Origin: an uncultured Collinsella sp.
Lineage (GTDB): Bacteria; Actinomycetota; Coriobacteriia; Coriobacteriales; Coriobacteriaceae
Direction: 5' to 3'
Assembly: GCA_958421655.1 (NCBI GenBank)
Contig: CATZMG010000028.1
Location: forward strand, 1 to 26,413
DNA length: 26,413 nt
Below the pieces are notes generated by a model. The model was given only the letters and a program-made list of their open reading frames with translations. It ran no database searches and had not been told where the DNA came from. The position numbers and the translations under genes were made by a program. Below, in pieces: positions 10,338 through 16,921 of this stretch (its first letter is position 1; each line of letters starts with the position of its first letter).

Positions 10338-11624
10338 TTACTTCCAGAATCGGTTGATGACCTGCTCGCGACCGGCGCCAACGCCAATGAACGTCACGCG
10401 GGTGTGTGCCAGATCCTCGATAAACGCCACGTAGTCCTGAGCCTCTTGCGGCAGCTCGTCAAAGCTGCGGCAACCGGTGATATCGCACTTCCAGCCAGGG
10501 AGCTCCTCGTAGATGGGCTTGGCATGCTCAAAGCGCACCTGATGCTCGGGCACGCTCGTGTAGCGCTCGCCATCGACGTCGTAGGCCACGCACACCTTGA
10601 TGGTGTCGAAAGCCGAAAGCACGTCGAGCTTGGTCACAGCGATGTCGGTGAGGCCGTTGACGCGCGAGGCATAGTTGGCGATAGGGCCGTCAAACCAGCC
10701 GCAACGACGACGGCGACCGGTGGTCACGCCGTACTCATAGCCCTCCTCGGTCAGCGTGTGACCGGCCTCGGACTCATAGGAAAGCTCGGTGGGCATGGGG
10801 CCCGAACCGACGCGGGTGATATAGGCCTTCATGACGCCCAGCACGCGGTCGACGTTCTTCATGCCCACGCCAGAGCCGGTGATGGCGCCGCCGGCGGTGC
10901 AGTTGGAAGACGTCACGTACGGATAGGTTCCGTGGTCGATGTCGAGCAGCGTCGCCTGGGCACCCTCAAACAGCAGGTTCTTGCCCTCATCGATCATGTT
11001 GTTGAGCAGCAGGCTCGTCTCGGTGATGTAGGGACGCAGGCGCTCGGCCATCGGCAGGTACTCGTCGCAAATCTGGTCCACGGTGTAGGTGGGCAGGTTG
11101 TAGATGAGCTCGAGCTCGGGGTTCACGCGGGCGAGAGCGGTCTCCAGCTTGTCGCGGAACAGCGTCTCGTCCAGCATGTCCTGCATGCGCAGACCAATGC
11201 GGGCCATCTTGTCCTGATAGCACGGACCGATGCCGCGCTTGGTGGTACCGATGTTCTTCTTGCCGAGTTTCTGCTCAAAGGCGCCATCCAGATCGATGTG
11301 GTACGGCATGATGACATGCGCGTTGCCGCTAATCTTGAGGTTCTTGGTGGTGATGCCGTCGGCCTCGAACATGTCGATCTCCTCAAGGACAACCTTGGGG
11401 TTGACGACGCAGCCGTTACCGATCACCGACACGTGGTCGGAATACATGATGCCGGAGGGCACCTGGTGCAGGCCGTACTTCTTGCCGTTGACGACGATGG
11501 TGTGGCCGGCGTTGTTGCCTCCCGAGTAGCGCACGACGGCATCGAAGTCGCCGGCGACCAGGTCGCAAATCTTACCCTTGCCCTCATCGCCCCACTGGGC
11601 ACCGACCAAAACGGTTGACGGCAT
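10338..11624 (-). CDS. purA: Adenylosuccinate synthetase
   Basis: Converts IMP + aspartate + GTP to adenylosuccinate, the first committed step to AMP. It is 428 aa, the usual length. Signature motifs are the GTP-binding loop QWGDEGKGK at 10-18 with catalytic Asp13, and NNAGHTIV with catalytic His41; the family segments GIGPCYQDK, LLFEGAQATLLDIDHGTYPYVTSSN and TTGRRRRCGWFD all follow in order. The ATG at 11624 has AAGGAG 6 bases upstream. It follows dnaB by 93 bases and has its own plausible promoter there (-10 TATACT). Confidence 0.97.
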   Translation of the reverse strand: MPSTVLVGAQWGDEGKGKICDLVAGDFDAVVRYSGGNNAGHTIVVNGKKYGLHQVPSGIMYSDHVSVIGNGCVVNPKVVLEEIDMFEADGITTKNLKISGNAHVIMPYHIDLDGAFEQKLGKKNIGTTKRGIGPCYQDKMARIGLRMQDMLDETLFRDKLETALARVNPELELIYNLPTYTVDQICDEYLPMAERLRPYITETSLLLNNMIDEGKNLLFEGAQATLLDIDHGTYPYVTSSNCTAGGAITGSGVGMKNVDRVLGVMKAYITRVGSGPMPTELSYESEAGHTLTEEGYEYGVTTGRRRRCGWFDGPIANYASRVNGLTDIAVTKLDVLSAFDTIKVCVAYDVDGERYTSVPEHQVRFEHAKPIYEELPGWKCDITGCRSFDELPQEAQDYVAFIEDLAHTRVTFIGVGAGREQVINRFWK

Positions 11625-11690
11625 GTTTACTCCTTACATTCATGGACTGTCTACGCGCCACGCCGGCACGCAGAAGCACAAAACATTCCC

Positions 11691-11719
11691 AGTATACCCG
11701 TGCAACGGGCGCCTGTCCT
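11691..11719 (-). promoter_or_regulatory. Probable purA promoter
   Basis: Minus-strand AGGACA (11714-11719) and TATACT (11691-11696) are 17 bases apart. The -35 overlaps the dnaB stop codon, and the predicted start leaves a leader of about 60 bases before purA. Confidence 0.5.
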
Positions 11720-13109
11720 ACTCCTCGGCATGTGCCCCATCAAGCTCATAGAACTTGGTGGATGCCGGCAGGAACATCAGGTCGACGTCGCCGATCGGGC
11801 CCGAACGGTTCTTGGCCACGACGATACGCGTAACGCCCTCGTCGGGTCGATCGTCGCGCGAGGCTTCGGCCTCGTCGGCGGAGCGGTCCAAGAACATGAC
11901 GATATCGGCGTCCTGCTCGATGGAGCCCGATTCACGAAGGTCGGAAAGCTGCGGGCGCTTGCCGGTACGGGATTCGACCTGACGCGAGAGCTGTGACAGC
12001 GCGATGAGCGGGATCTTGAGCTCCTTGGCCATGATCTTCAAACCACGCGACATCTCCGAGACCTCGACGGTACGGCTCTCGGAGCGGCGTCCCGGCGGAG
12101 GACTCACCAGCTGCAGGTAGTCCAGGATGATGATTGCCTTCTCCTTGTTATGGAGCATACGGCGGCTCTTGGCGCGAATCTCGGTCACTGTGGTGCCAGG
12201 CGTATCGTCAATCAGAATATCGAGCTTGGACAAGGTCTGCGTGGCCTCGTTGATATTGGCCCACTGCTCGGGGCTAATGCGGCCCATGCGGAAGTCACTG
12301 ATCGAGATCATGGCGTAGGCGCAAATCAGACGCTGGGCAATTTCCTTGCCCGACATCTCCAGCGAGAAGAAGCCGACGGTATAACCAGCAGCGGCAGCGT
12401 TAAGTGCCAGGTTCAGAGCGAACGACGTCTTACCTACAGCAGGGCGGGCGCCGATAATGATGAGCTGACCCTCACGGAAACCCATGAGCATGCGGTCGAG
12501 CGACGGGAAGCCCGTGGGCACGCCCGCCGCCTGGCCACCGGCTTGGCACACTTCCTCGGCCTCGTTATAGGCCTCGACCATAAACTCGGTCAACGTCTTG
12601 TAGCTCGACTTGACCTCGCGCGCCGTAACCTTGAGCAGCTTGCTCTCGGCCAGCTCGACAACCTCTTTGGTGTCGGTGGGGGCGTTATATGCCAGCGCGT
12701 TGATCTCGTTGGTGGCGCCGATCAGCTCGCGCAGCATCGAATCGCGGCGAACGATGGCGGCATGGTGCTGCCAGTTGACGAGCGACAGGGTCTGGCCCAT
12801 CAACTCCAAAATGTACGCTTCGCCGCCCACGGCATCGAGCTTGTTGATGCTTCGCAGGTAATCGATCAGCGAGATGGAGTCGATGGGAATGCGGCTGTTG
12901 TACATATCGACCATCGCGGTATAGATGGTCTTATGAATGGGCCGGTAGAAGTCATCGGGCTGCAGCTCGACCTGGGCCTCTTCGACCACCTCGGGCGATA
13001 GCAGCATAGCGGCCAGTACATTGGCCTCTGCATCTTGGTTTTGGGGAAGACCCAACTTTGAGCCGCGGTCCTCAACCGTCAGCCCGGTCTCCCTATCGTC
13101 ATATGCCAT
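11718..13109 (-). CDS. dnaB: Replicative DNA helicase DnaB
   Basis: Hexameric 5'-3' helicase that unwinds DNA at the replication fork and interacts with primase. It is 463 aa. The N-terminal DnaB domain (about 22-125) starts with the usual PQNQDAEANVLAAML. The RecA-like C-terminal domain has Walker A GARPAVGKTS at 220-229, SLEMS at 249-253, Walker B AIIILDYLQL at 325-334 and ALSQLSRQVE at 370-379. No intein interrupts the usual sites. The frame also offers an ATG at 13121 (MRMLMAYDD); I prefer the one at 13109 (MAYDDRETG) because GAGGAT lies 5-8 bases upstream of it. It is separated from rplI by a terminator and has a likely promoter of its own, although the rpsF-ssb-rpsR-rplI-dnaB order is a common bacterial arrangement. 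Confidence 0.96.
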   Translation of the reverse strand: MAYDDRETGLTVEDRGSKLGLPQNQDAEANVLAAMLLSPEVVEEAQVELQPDDFYRPIHKTIYTAMVDMYNSRIPIDSISLIDYLRSINKLDAVGGEAYILELMGQTLSLVNWQHHAAIVRRDSMLRELIGATNEINALAYNAPTDTKEVVELAESKLLKVTAREVKSSYKTLTEFMVEAYNEAEEVCQAGGQAAGVPTGFPSLDRMLMGFREGQLIIIGARPAVGKTSFALNLALNAAAAGYTVGFFSLEMSGKEIAQRLICAYAMISISDFRMGRISPEQWANINEATQTLSKLDILIDDTPGTTVTEIRAKSRRMLHNKEKAIIILDYLQLVSPPPGRRSESRTVEVSEMSRGLKIMAKELKIPLIALSQLSRQVESRTGKRPQLSDLRESGSIEQDADIVMFLDRSADEAEASRDDRPDEGVTRIVVAKNRSGPIGDVDLMFLPASTKFYELDGAHAEE

Positions 13110-13142
13110 GAGCATCCTCATTCATATCGCTTGCGAGCATCC

Positions 13143-13151
13143 ATAGTATCA
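13143..13151 (-). promoter_or_regulatory. Possible extended -10 promoter of dnaB
   Basis: The minus strand reads TGATACTAT, an extended -10 (TG-N-TACTAT) that would start transcription about 27 bases before the dnaB ATG. No good -35 is seen, which is acceptable for an extended -10 promoter. Confidence 0.45.
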
Positions 13152-13210
13152 GCCACGGTCCCAAAACGCGCCGCACGCGGCCAATCATCACCGAACCAAA
13201 CGGATGAACG

Positions 13211-13226
13211 GTCCTGTACACAGGAC
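13211..13226. promoter_or_regulatory. 7-2-7 dyad upstream of dnaB, candidate operator
   Basis: gtcctgt-ac-acaggac is a perfect 7-bp dyad with a 2-base centre, the geometry of a dimeric repressor site. It lies about 65 bases upstream of the dnaB -10. The binding protein is unknown. Confidence 0.3.
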
Positions 13227-13261
13227 TTCGACGCGACGTTCACTATGACACTCACTCAGCG

Positions 13262-13301
13262 CAAAAAACAAAAGGGCGCCCTGGTTTCCCAGAGCGCCCT
13301 T
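13262..13301 (-). terminator. Intrinsic terminator of the rpsF-ssb-rpsR-rplI operon
   Basis: Arms 13272-13284 and 13289-13301 form a 13-bp stem with a 4-base loop; the single imperfect pair is a G-U wobble in minus-strand RNA. On the minus strand the stem is followed by TTGTTTTTTGC. It lies about 33 bases after the rplI stop. Confidence 0.88.
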
Positions 13302-13333
13302 CTTAGAACAAGATTGTTGCGTTGCAGCAAATG

Positions 13334-13873
13334 CTACTCGGCAGCAGCCTCAGTCTCGACCTCGGCGGTCTCGGCCTCGGCGACCTCAGCGGCCTCCTCG
13401 ACCTCAGCCTCGGCAGCGAGCTCCTCGGCGGTAACGCCGACGAGAACGACAACCTCGGCCTTGATCTCGCGGTACAGCGAGATGGCAACGGTGTGGGCAC
13501 CGGCAACCTTGATGGGCTTACCGAGCTCGACGCGCTTGCGGTCGATGTCCATACCGAGCTGAGCCTTGATGGCGTCAGCGATCATAGCGGCGGTAACGGA
13601 GCCAAAGAGGATGCCCTCGTCGCCGACCTTGACGTCAACGGTGACCGTCTTGCCCTCGAAGGCAGCCTTGGTCTCGTTGGCGGTAGCCAGACGGACGGCC
13701 TCGCGCTTGGCGATGTTGTTGCGACGCTCGTCAAGCTGCTTGAGGTTGCCCTTGGTGGCGGCAACAGCGAGCTTCTTGGGGAACAGGAAGTTCTCAGCGT
13801 AACCCTGAGCGACCTCTACGACGTCACCCTCGCCGCCCTTGCCCTTGATCTCATCGAGAAGAATAACCTTCAT
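13334..13873 (-). CDS. rplI: Ribosomal protein bL9 with acidic C-terminal extension
   Basis: Large-subunit protein that binds 23S rRNA domain V near the L1 stalk. It is 179 aa against a usual 147-150. The N-terminal domain MKVILLDEIKGKGGEGDVVEVAQGYAENFLFPKKLAV carries the L9 signature, followed by the long connecting helix and C-terminal domain to about residue 148. The remaining 30 or so residues are almost only Glu, Ala, Val and Thr, a low-complexity acidic tail. It is the last gene of the operon, 15 bases after rpsR, with GAAGGGAG upstream of its ATG. Confidence 0.95.
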   Translation of the reverse strand: MKVILLDEIKGKGGEGDVVEVAQGYAENFLFPKKLAVAATKGNLKQLDERRNNIAKREAVRLATANETKAAFEGKTVTVDVKVGDEGILFGSVTAAMIADAIKAQLGMDIDRKRVELGKPIKVAGAHTVAISLYREIKAEVVVLVGVTAEELAAEAEVEEAAEVAEAETAEVETEAAAE

Positions 13874-13888
13874 GATGCGTCTCCCTTC

Positions 13889-14155
13889 TTAGCCGCGGTC
13901 GCGGTTGCCACGAGAGGAAACCACGGGGACGGTGTACGGCAGGAGAGCCATCTCGCGGGCGCGCTTGATGGCGTTGGCGATGTCATGCTGATGCTGCGTG
14001 CAAGCGCCAGTGACGCGACGGGGCTTGATCTTGCCACGGTCGGTCATGTACTTACGGAGAAGCTGAGTGTCCTTATAGTCGATGAACTCAGTGTTCTCCT
14101 TGCAGAACTGGCAGTACTTACGACGCGGCTGACGTGCAGAAAAATCATTAGCCAT
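13889..14155 (-). CDS. rpsR: Ribosomal protein bS18, cysteine-bearing form
   Basis: Small-subunit protein that pairs with bS6 on the platform. It is 88 aa. The core FIDYKDTQLLRKYMTDRGKIKPRRVTG (24-50) and the basic end ANAIKRAREMALLPY are typical. Cys15, Cys18 (CQFC) and Cys52 with nearby His55/His57 suggest the zinc-binding ('C+') form seen in many actinobacteria, as opposed to the zinc-free form. The frame is open to an ATG at 14206, but the ATG at 14155 (MANDFSARQPRRKYC) fits the family and has AAAGG upstream. It lies between ssb and rplI. Confidence 0.95.
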   Translation of the reverse strand: MANDFSARQPRRKYCQFCKENTEFIDYKDTQLLRKYMTDRGKIKPRRVTGACTQHQHDIANAIKRAREMALLPYTVPVVSSRGNRDRG

Positions 14156-14227
14156 GTCAAAATACCTTTCATTTGGCAACTTCGGCGAACCGAAGCCGCC
14201 TCTCACTCAAAAATAGGTGAACAACCC

Positions 14228-14680
14228 TTAGAACGGGATGTCCTCATCGTAGACGTCGACCGCAGGCGGCGTGGCCACCGGTGCGGCAGGACGTGCTGCG
14301 GGCGCGGGCGCTGCGGGGGCGTAACCGCCCTGATCGTAGCCACCCTGGCCACCACGGGAGCTCATAAACTCGATCTCATCGACGATGACCTCAAGCTTGC
14401 TCCGGCGCTGGCCGTCGCGCTCCCAAGAGCTGTAGCGCAGCTTGCCCTCGATCGCGACCTTGTTTCCCTTTGCCAGGAAACGGCTCACGGCCTCGGCGCG
14501 GGTGCCGAACATGGTGCAGTCGACAAAGTTGGGATAGTCCTCCCACTCGCCAGTCTGCGCGTTGCGGCGACGATCGTTCACGGCGACGCCAAAGGACAGA
14601 ACCTGGGTTCCGCCGGCGGTGGCGCGCAGCTCGGGATCGCGGGTGAGGTTACCGGTGATGTTCACTCGATTGATGCTCAT
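14228..14680 (-). CDS. ssb: Single-stranded DNA-binding protein
   Basis: Tetrameric ssDNA-binding protein for replication, recombination and repair. It is 150 aa. The OB-fold covers about 1-105, starting MSINRVNITGNLTRDPELR. A Gly/Gln/Ala/Pro-rich linker (110-140) leads to the acidic tip DEDIPF (145-150), which recruits partner proteins. It is placed between rpsF and rpsR as in many bacteria; AGGAAG lies about 11 bases before the ATG. Confidence 0.97.
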   Translation of the reverse strand: MSINRVNITGNLTRDPELRATAGGTQVLSFGVAVNDRRRNAQTGEWEDYPNFVDCTMFGTRAEAVSRFLAKGNKVAIEGKLRYSSWERDGQRRSKLEVIVDEIEFMSSRGGQGGYDQGGYAPAAPAPAARPAAPVATPPAVDVYDEDIPF

Positions 14681-14728
14681 AACTCACTACTTCCTCTTGG
14701 GGCACAAGCCCAGTCCAAAACGACAGTC

Positions 14729-15022
14729 TTACTCCTGGTCGTCGCGACGGACGATCATGTGGCGGACCACAGCGTCGGTGATGCGCAGGACGCGATCAAG
14801 CTCGGCGATCTGGGTAGGATCTGCGTGGAAGTTGATGAGGGTGTAGTCACCATCGGTGAGGTCGTTGATCTCGTAGGCGAGCTTGCGCTTGCCCCACTCG
14901 TCAACGGAGTCGACCTTGCCAGCGCCCTCAGCGATCGTGGTATCGATACGCTTCATAACAGCGAGACGAGTCTCGGGGTCGAGCGACGGGTCAACAAAGA
15001 ACAGCAGTTCATAAGCCTTCAT
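14729..15022 (-). CDS. rpsF: Ribosomal protein bS6
   Basis: Small-subunit protein that binds 16S rRNA with bS18. It is 97 aa, MKAYELLFFVDPSLDPETR at the start and the family C-terminal strand AVVRHMIVRRDDQE. The ATG at 15022 has a strong GGAGGTGA site 5 bases upstream; an ATG at 15043 lies upstream of that site and is rejected. It is the first gene of the operon, behind a good promoter and a leader hairpin. Confidence 0.96.
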   Translation of the reverse strand: MKAYELLFFVDPSLDPETRLAVMKRIDTTIAEGAGKVDSVDEWGKRKLAYEINDLTDGDYTLINFHADPTQIAELDRVLRITDAVVRHMIVRRDDQE

Positions 15023-15048
15023 ATTGTCACCTCCTCTGGGCAAATGTG

Positions 15049-15077
15049 GCTTCAGGTCGTGAAGGTGCGCCTGAAGC
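15049..15077 (-). promoter_or_regulatory. Leader hairpin of the rpsF operon, candidate autoregulatory site
   Basis: Arms gcttcagg (15049-15056) and cctgaagc (15070-15077) form an 8-bp stem in the 65-base leader, just before the rpsF Shine-Dalgarno. Many bacteria use a leader structure bound by the S6:S18 complex at this place. I cannot match its CCG bulge signature with confidence, so the role is inference. Confidence 0.4.
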
Positions 15078-15093
15078 AGGAAAAGACTTGGTA

Positions 15094-15122
15094 ATAATAT
15101 CTTTCAACCTCCTAGGCTGCAA
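15094..15122 (-). promoter_or_regulatory. Promoter of the rpsF-ssb-rpsR-rplI operon
   Basis: Minus-strand TTGCAG (15117-15122), a 17-base spacer and TATTAT (15094-15099) make a good vegetative promoter. The -35 lies in the arm of a small inverted repeat, gctgcaa/ttgcagc (15116-15133). Confidence 0.65.
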
Positions 15123-15221
15123 TAATTTGCAGCTACAACCTCATGACCTCCACATATGCCCATACTCGCACCACGTTTCATGCGCATTCCAACCAAATGC
15201 CGACCAAAAGCTTGACAGATC

Positions 15222-15345
15222 TGTGGACAAGATACGGTGCCGTGGGGACAAGCTGAGCCAAGCCGCAGGTCAACGGGCACAAGGCTGTGGTCGCAAAATG
15301 CATACCAGTGGTCCACAGCACCACCCAAAGATTTTTAAATTCATT
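15222..15345. other. DnaA-box-like cluster beside an AT-rich patch
   Basis: The 504-base gap between rpsF and the first tRNA contains no convincing gene. It has one exact match to the actinobacterial DnaA box TTGTCCACA (minus strand, 15222-15230) and two one-mismatch copies (minus strand 15243-15251, plus strand 15309-15317). An AT-rich stretch, aaagatttttaaattca, follows at 15327-15343. This may be a DnaA regulatory or titration site, or part of an origin. Three boxes alone are weak evidence. Confidence 0.35.
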
Positions 15346-15481
15346 GCCAAGTCGCTTATGAATACCCCTTTTGAACAATTGAGTTGATCAACCACGCTGG
15401 TCGGAAGCCGTTTTTTGGCACCTCAAACCCCACTGCAACGCCAAGCGCGGCCAAGCGTTTTAAAAAATGCCAACTTTTCTG

Positions 15482-15510
15482 TTTGCACTTTGCGATTCCT
15501 CGTGTATACT
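15482..15510 (+). promoter_or_regulatory. Promoter of tRNA-Ser(GGA)
   Basis: TTTGCA (15482-15487), a 17-base spacer and TATACT (15505-15510) place the transcript start about 10 bases before the mature tRNA. Confidence 0.62.
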
Positions 15511-15526
15511 GACTTTCGCATTTAAC

Positions 15527-15617
15527 GGAGAGTTGTCCGAGTGGCCGAAGGAGCACGATTGGAAATCGTGTAGGCGTCAAAAGCGTCTCCAGGGTTCAAA
15601 TCCCTGACTCTCCGCCA
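15527..15617 (+). tRNA. tRNA-Ser (anticodon GGA)
   Basis: The acceptor stem GGAGAGT/ACTCTCC is perfect, with discriminator G and an encoded CCA. The anticodon stem CACGA/TCGTG closes the loop TTGGAAA, giving anticodon GGA, which reads UCC and UCU. A long variable arm of the class II serine type follows, then a T-arm stem CAGGG/CCCTG around TTCAAAT. It is 91 nt with CCA. Confidence 0.96.
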
Positions 15618-15626
15618 GTTAATTCC

Positions 15627-15657
15627 AAAGCAGGCCTTCGAGCCTGCTTTGTTTTTA
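15627..15657 (+). terminator. Terminator-like hairpin between the two tRNA genes
   Basis: Arms aaagcaggc (15627-15635) and gcctgcttt (15642-15650) form a 9-bp stem followed by GTTTTTA. It should end the first tRNA transcript or act as a processing boundary. Confidence 0.75.
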
Positions 15658-15665
15658 CCCCACGC

Positions 15666-15756
15666 GGAGGGGTGGCAGAGTGGTTGAATGCGACGGTCTC
15701 GAAAACCGTTTGGCCTGTATAAGGTCACGAGGGTTCGAATCCCTCCTCCTCCGCCA
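15666..15756 (+). tRNA. tRNA-Ser (anticodon CGA)
   Basis: The acceptor stem GGAGGGG/CTCCTCC has one G-T pair, then discriminator G and encoded CCA. The anticodon stem ACGGT/ACCGT encloses CTCGAAA, giving anticodon CGA, which reads UCG. A long variable arm is present, and the T-arm is GAGGG-TTCGAAT-CCCTC. It is 91 nt with CCA. Its last 25 bases before CCA are repeated in inverted form at 15821-15845. Confidence 0.96.
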
Positions 15757-15767
15757 TTTTGGTTGAG

Positions 15768-15799
15768 AAAGCTCCCGGGAATGGGAGCTTTTTTGTTTT
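15768..15799 (+). terminator. Intrinsic terminator after tRNA-Ser(CGA)
   Basis: Arms aaagctccc (15768-15776) and gggagcttt (15783-15791) are followed by TTT then GTTTT. It is 12 bases after the tRNA CCA. Confidence 0.85.
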
Positions 15800-15820
15800 G
15801 AGTCCCTAACAAGCAAATAC

Positions 15821-15845
15821 GGCGGAGGAGGAGGGATTCGAACCC
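15821..15845 (-). repeat. Inverted fragment of the tRNA-Ser(CGA) 3' end
   Basis: These 25 bases are the exact reverse complement of 15731-15755, the T-loop and acceptor 3' strand of tRNA-Ser(CGA). The rest of a tRNA is missing: the bases before it on the minus strand do not complete the T-stem or any anticodon arm, and CCA is replaced by CGT. It is therefore a remnant, not a third gene. Integrated elements often leave such tRNA 3'-end pieces, but here the copy is inverted. Confidence 0.7.
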
Positions 15846-15866
15846 GCCAGGGCGCGGAGCGTAAAG

Positions 15867-15947
15867 AAAACGCGCCCGTGGCGCGTTTTTAGCGCAGCGC
15901 GGTCGGCGCAAGCCGACCGGATAAATTTTGAGCGGAGCTCAAAATTT
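15867..15947. repeat. Three consecutive perfect hairpins
   Basis: Stem 1: aaaacgcgcc (15867-15876) with 15880-15889, loop CGT, with T or A runs on both sides, so it is terminator-like in both directions. Stem 2: cggtcggc (15900-15907) with 15912-15919, GCAA tetraloop. Stem 3: aaattttgagc (15923-15933) with 15937-15947, loop GGA. The rest of the 15757-16125 gap shows no gene apart from the promoter-like palindrome near 16.07 kb. Confidence 0.6.
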
Positions 15948-16063
15948 GGACATCCCTCCTATTCGACCACGCCCCCATCGCGTTCAGCATCAACCCGGAT
16001 CCCCAAACATGGAACCTATGACCGTACCCAGTCCCGACCGTTTGCCGAGCAATAGGGTCGCAA

Positions 16064-16084
16064 TCGGCGCCGAACATGTACTAT
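16064..16084 (+). promoter_or_regulatory. Palindrome and -10-like hexamer before the TRIC gene
   Basis: tcggcgccga (16064-16073) is a perfect 10-bp palindrome, 5 bases upstream of TACTAT (16079-16084), a possible -10. No -35 is recognisable. If the promoter is real, the palindrome lies in its spacer and could be an operator. Confidence 0.3.
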
Positions 16085-16125
16085 GTACGGGCATTGTCTA
16101 AACCCGTTACTCAAAGGACCCCATC

Positions 16126-16815
16126 TTGCCCGTTGCCGCCGCTATGATCGTTACCGCACACGCCTCGGATGCCATGGTTGCCATCCCGTTTTGGCTCGAG
16201 ATGTTCGCCGTCGTCGCGGCATCGATCTCGGGCGTGTTGGTCGCACGCGAGCACAAACTCGACCTGATGGGCGCCGTCGCGCTCGCCGTGGTCTGTGGAC
16301 TGGGCGGCGGTCTTTTGCGCGATATGACGCTGCAGGTGGGCAACGTCTACATCCTCAACCAACCGATGGCGCTCCCGCTCTCCATCGCCACCGCGGCCAT
16401 CATCTACATCTTCCCGGCAATCGTCGACAAGCCCGAAAAGCTCATTCCCCTGCTCGATATCATCTCGGTGGGTATTTATGCGGCAACCGGCGCAGACAAG
16501 GCGCTGGTCTACGGCTTTGCGCCGGCGGTGTGCATCATGATGGGCTTTTTTACCGCGGTGGGCGGCGGCATGCTGCGAGATGGTTTTATGGGTGTGGTGC
16601 CGGGTATCTTCCAGCGCACCAACTTCTATGCCATCGCGGCCATCGCCGGATCGGCAAGCTATGTTTGCCTTGTCATGAGCGGCTTGGTCAGCAATGTCGT
16701 CGCACTGGTCGTTTGCGTCGTGGTGACCATGGGACTACGCTGGCTGTCGCTGCGCTTTGATATCAAAAGCCCCACCGAGGATGACATCGCACGCTTTTTG
16801 CACCGCAAAAAGTAG
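16126..16815 (+). CDS. TRIC-type (UPF0126) membrane protein
   Basis: A 229-aa polytopic protein of the UPF0126/YadS family, now grouped with trimeric intracellular cation (TRIC) channels, which act in the cytoplasmic membrane as probable K+ channels. The two glycine motifs of the internal repeat are present: GGGLLRD at 60-66 and GGGMLRD at 146-152. About seven hydrophobic segments fit the fold. I chose the TTG start at 16126 because AAAGGA lies 7 bases upstream; the in-frame ATG at 16144 has no ribosome binding site. It is the first plus-strand protein gene after a long minus-strand block. Specific ion and role are inference from the family. Confidence 0.88.
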   Translation: MPVAAAMIVTAHASDAMVAIPFWLEMFAVVAASISGVLVAREHKLDLMGAVALAVVCGLGGGLLRDMTLQVGNVYILNQPMALPLSIATAAIIYIFPAIVDKPEKLIPLLDIISVGIYAATGADKALVYGFAPAVCIMMGFFTAVGGGMLRDGFMGVVPGIFQRTNFYAIAAIAGSASYVCLVMSGLVSNVVALVVCVVVTMGLRWLSLRFDIKSPTEDDIARFLHRKK

Positions 16816-16921
16816 GTGGCGCGGGCTCATCCTTCGAAATGCAACCGAGAGGTTCTTTTAGAGCGCCCACGCGTTGGGTACCCTGTTAGGTGCATGTCGA
16901 GCATCTGACGAAGGATTCACT

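Noticed and set aside
11718..13109. Intein in DnaB
   Set aside because: The protein is of normal length and the Walker A region is uninterrupted.
13322..15094. 590-codon plus-strand frame across rplI, rpsR, ssb and rpsF
   Set aside because: It runs antisense through four well-identified genes and their intergenic gaps.
15046..15387. Small open frames on both strands between rpsF and the first tRNA
   Set aside because: They have no ribosome binding sites and no protein-like composition, and they overlap promoter and hairpin elements.
15821..15845. A third tRNA-Ser on the minus strand
   Set aside because: Only the T-loop and acceptor 3' strand are present; there is no anticodon arm and no CCA.
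15522..15911. 129-codon minus-strand frame with phrases such as GGIRTLVTLYRP and RRVRDLNPG
   Set aside because: This is translation of the antisense strand of the two tRNA-Ser genes, a well-known source of false protein annotations.
16083..16760. 225-codon plus-strand frame overlapping the TRIC gene
   Set aside because: It is a different frame over the same DNA and lacks the glycine motifs and hydrophobic pattern; the 16126 frame has both.
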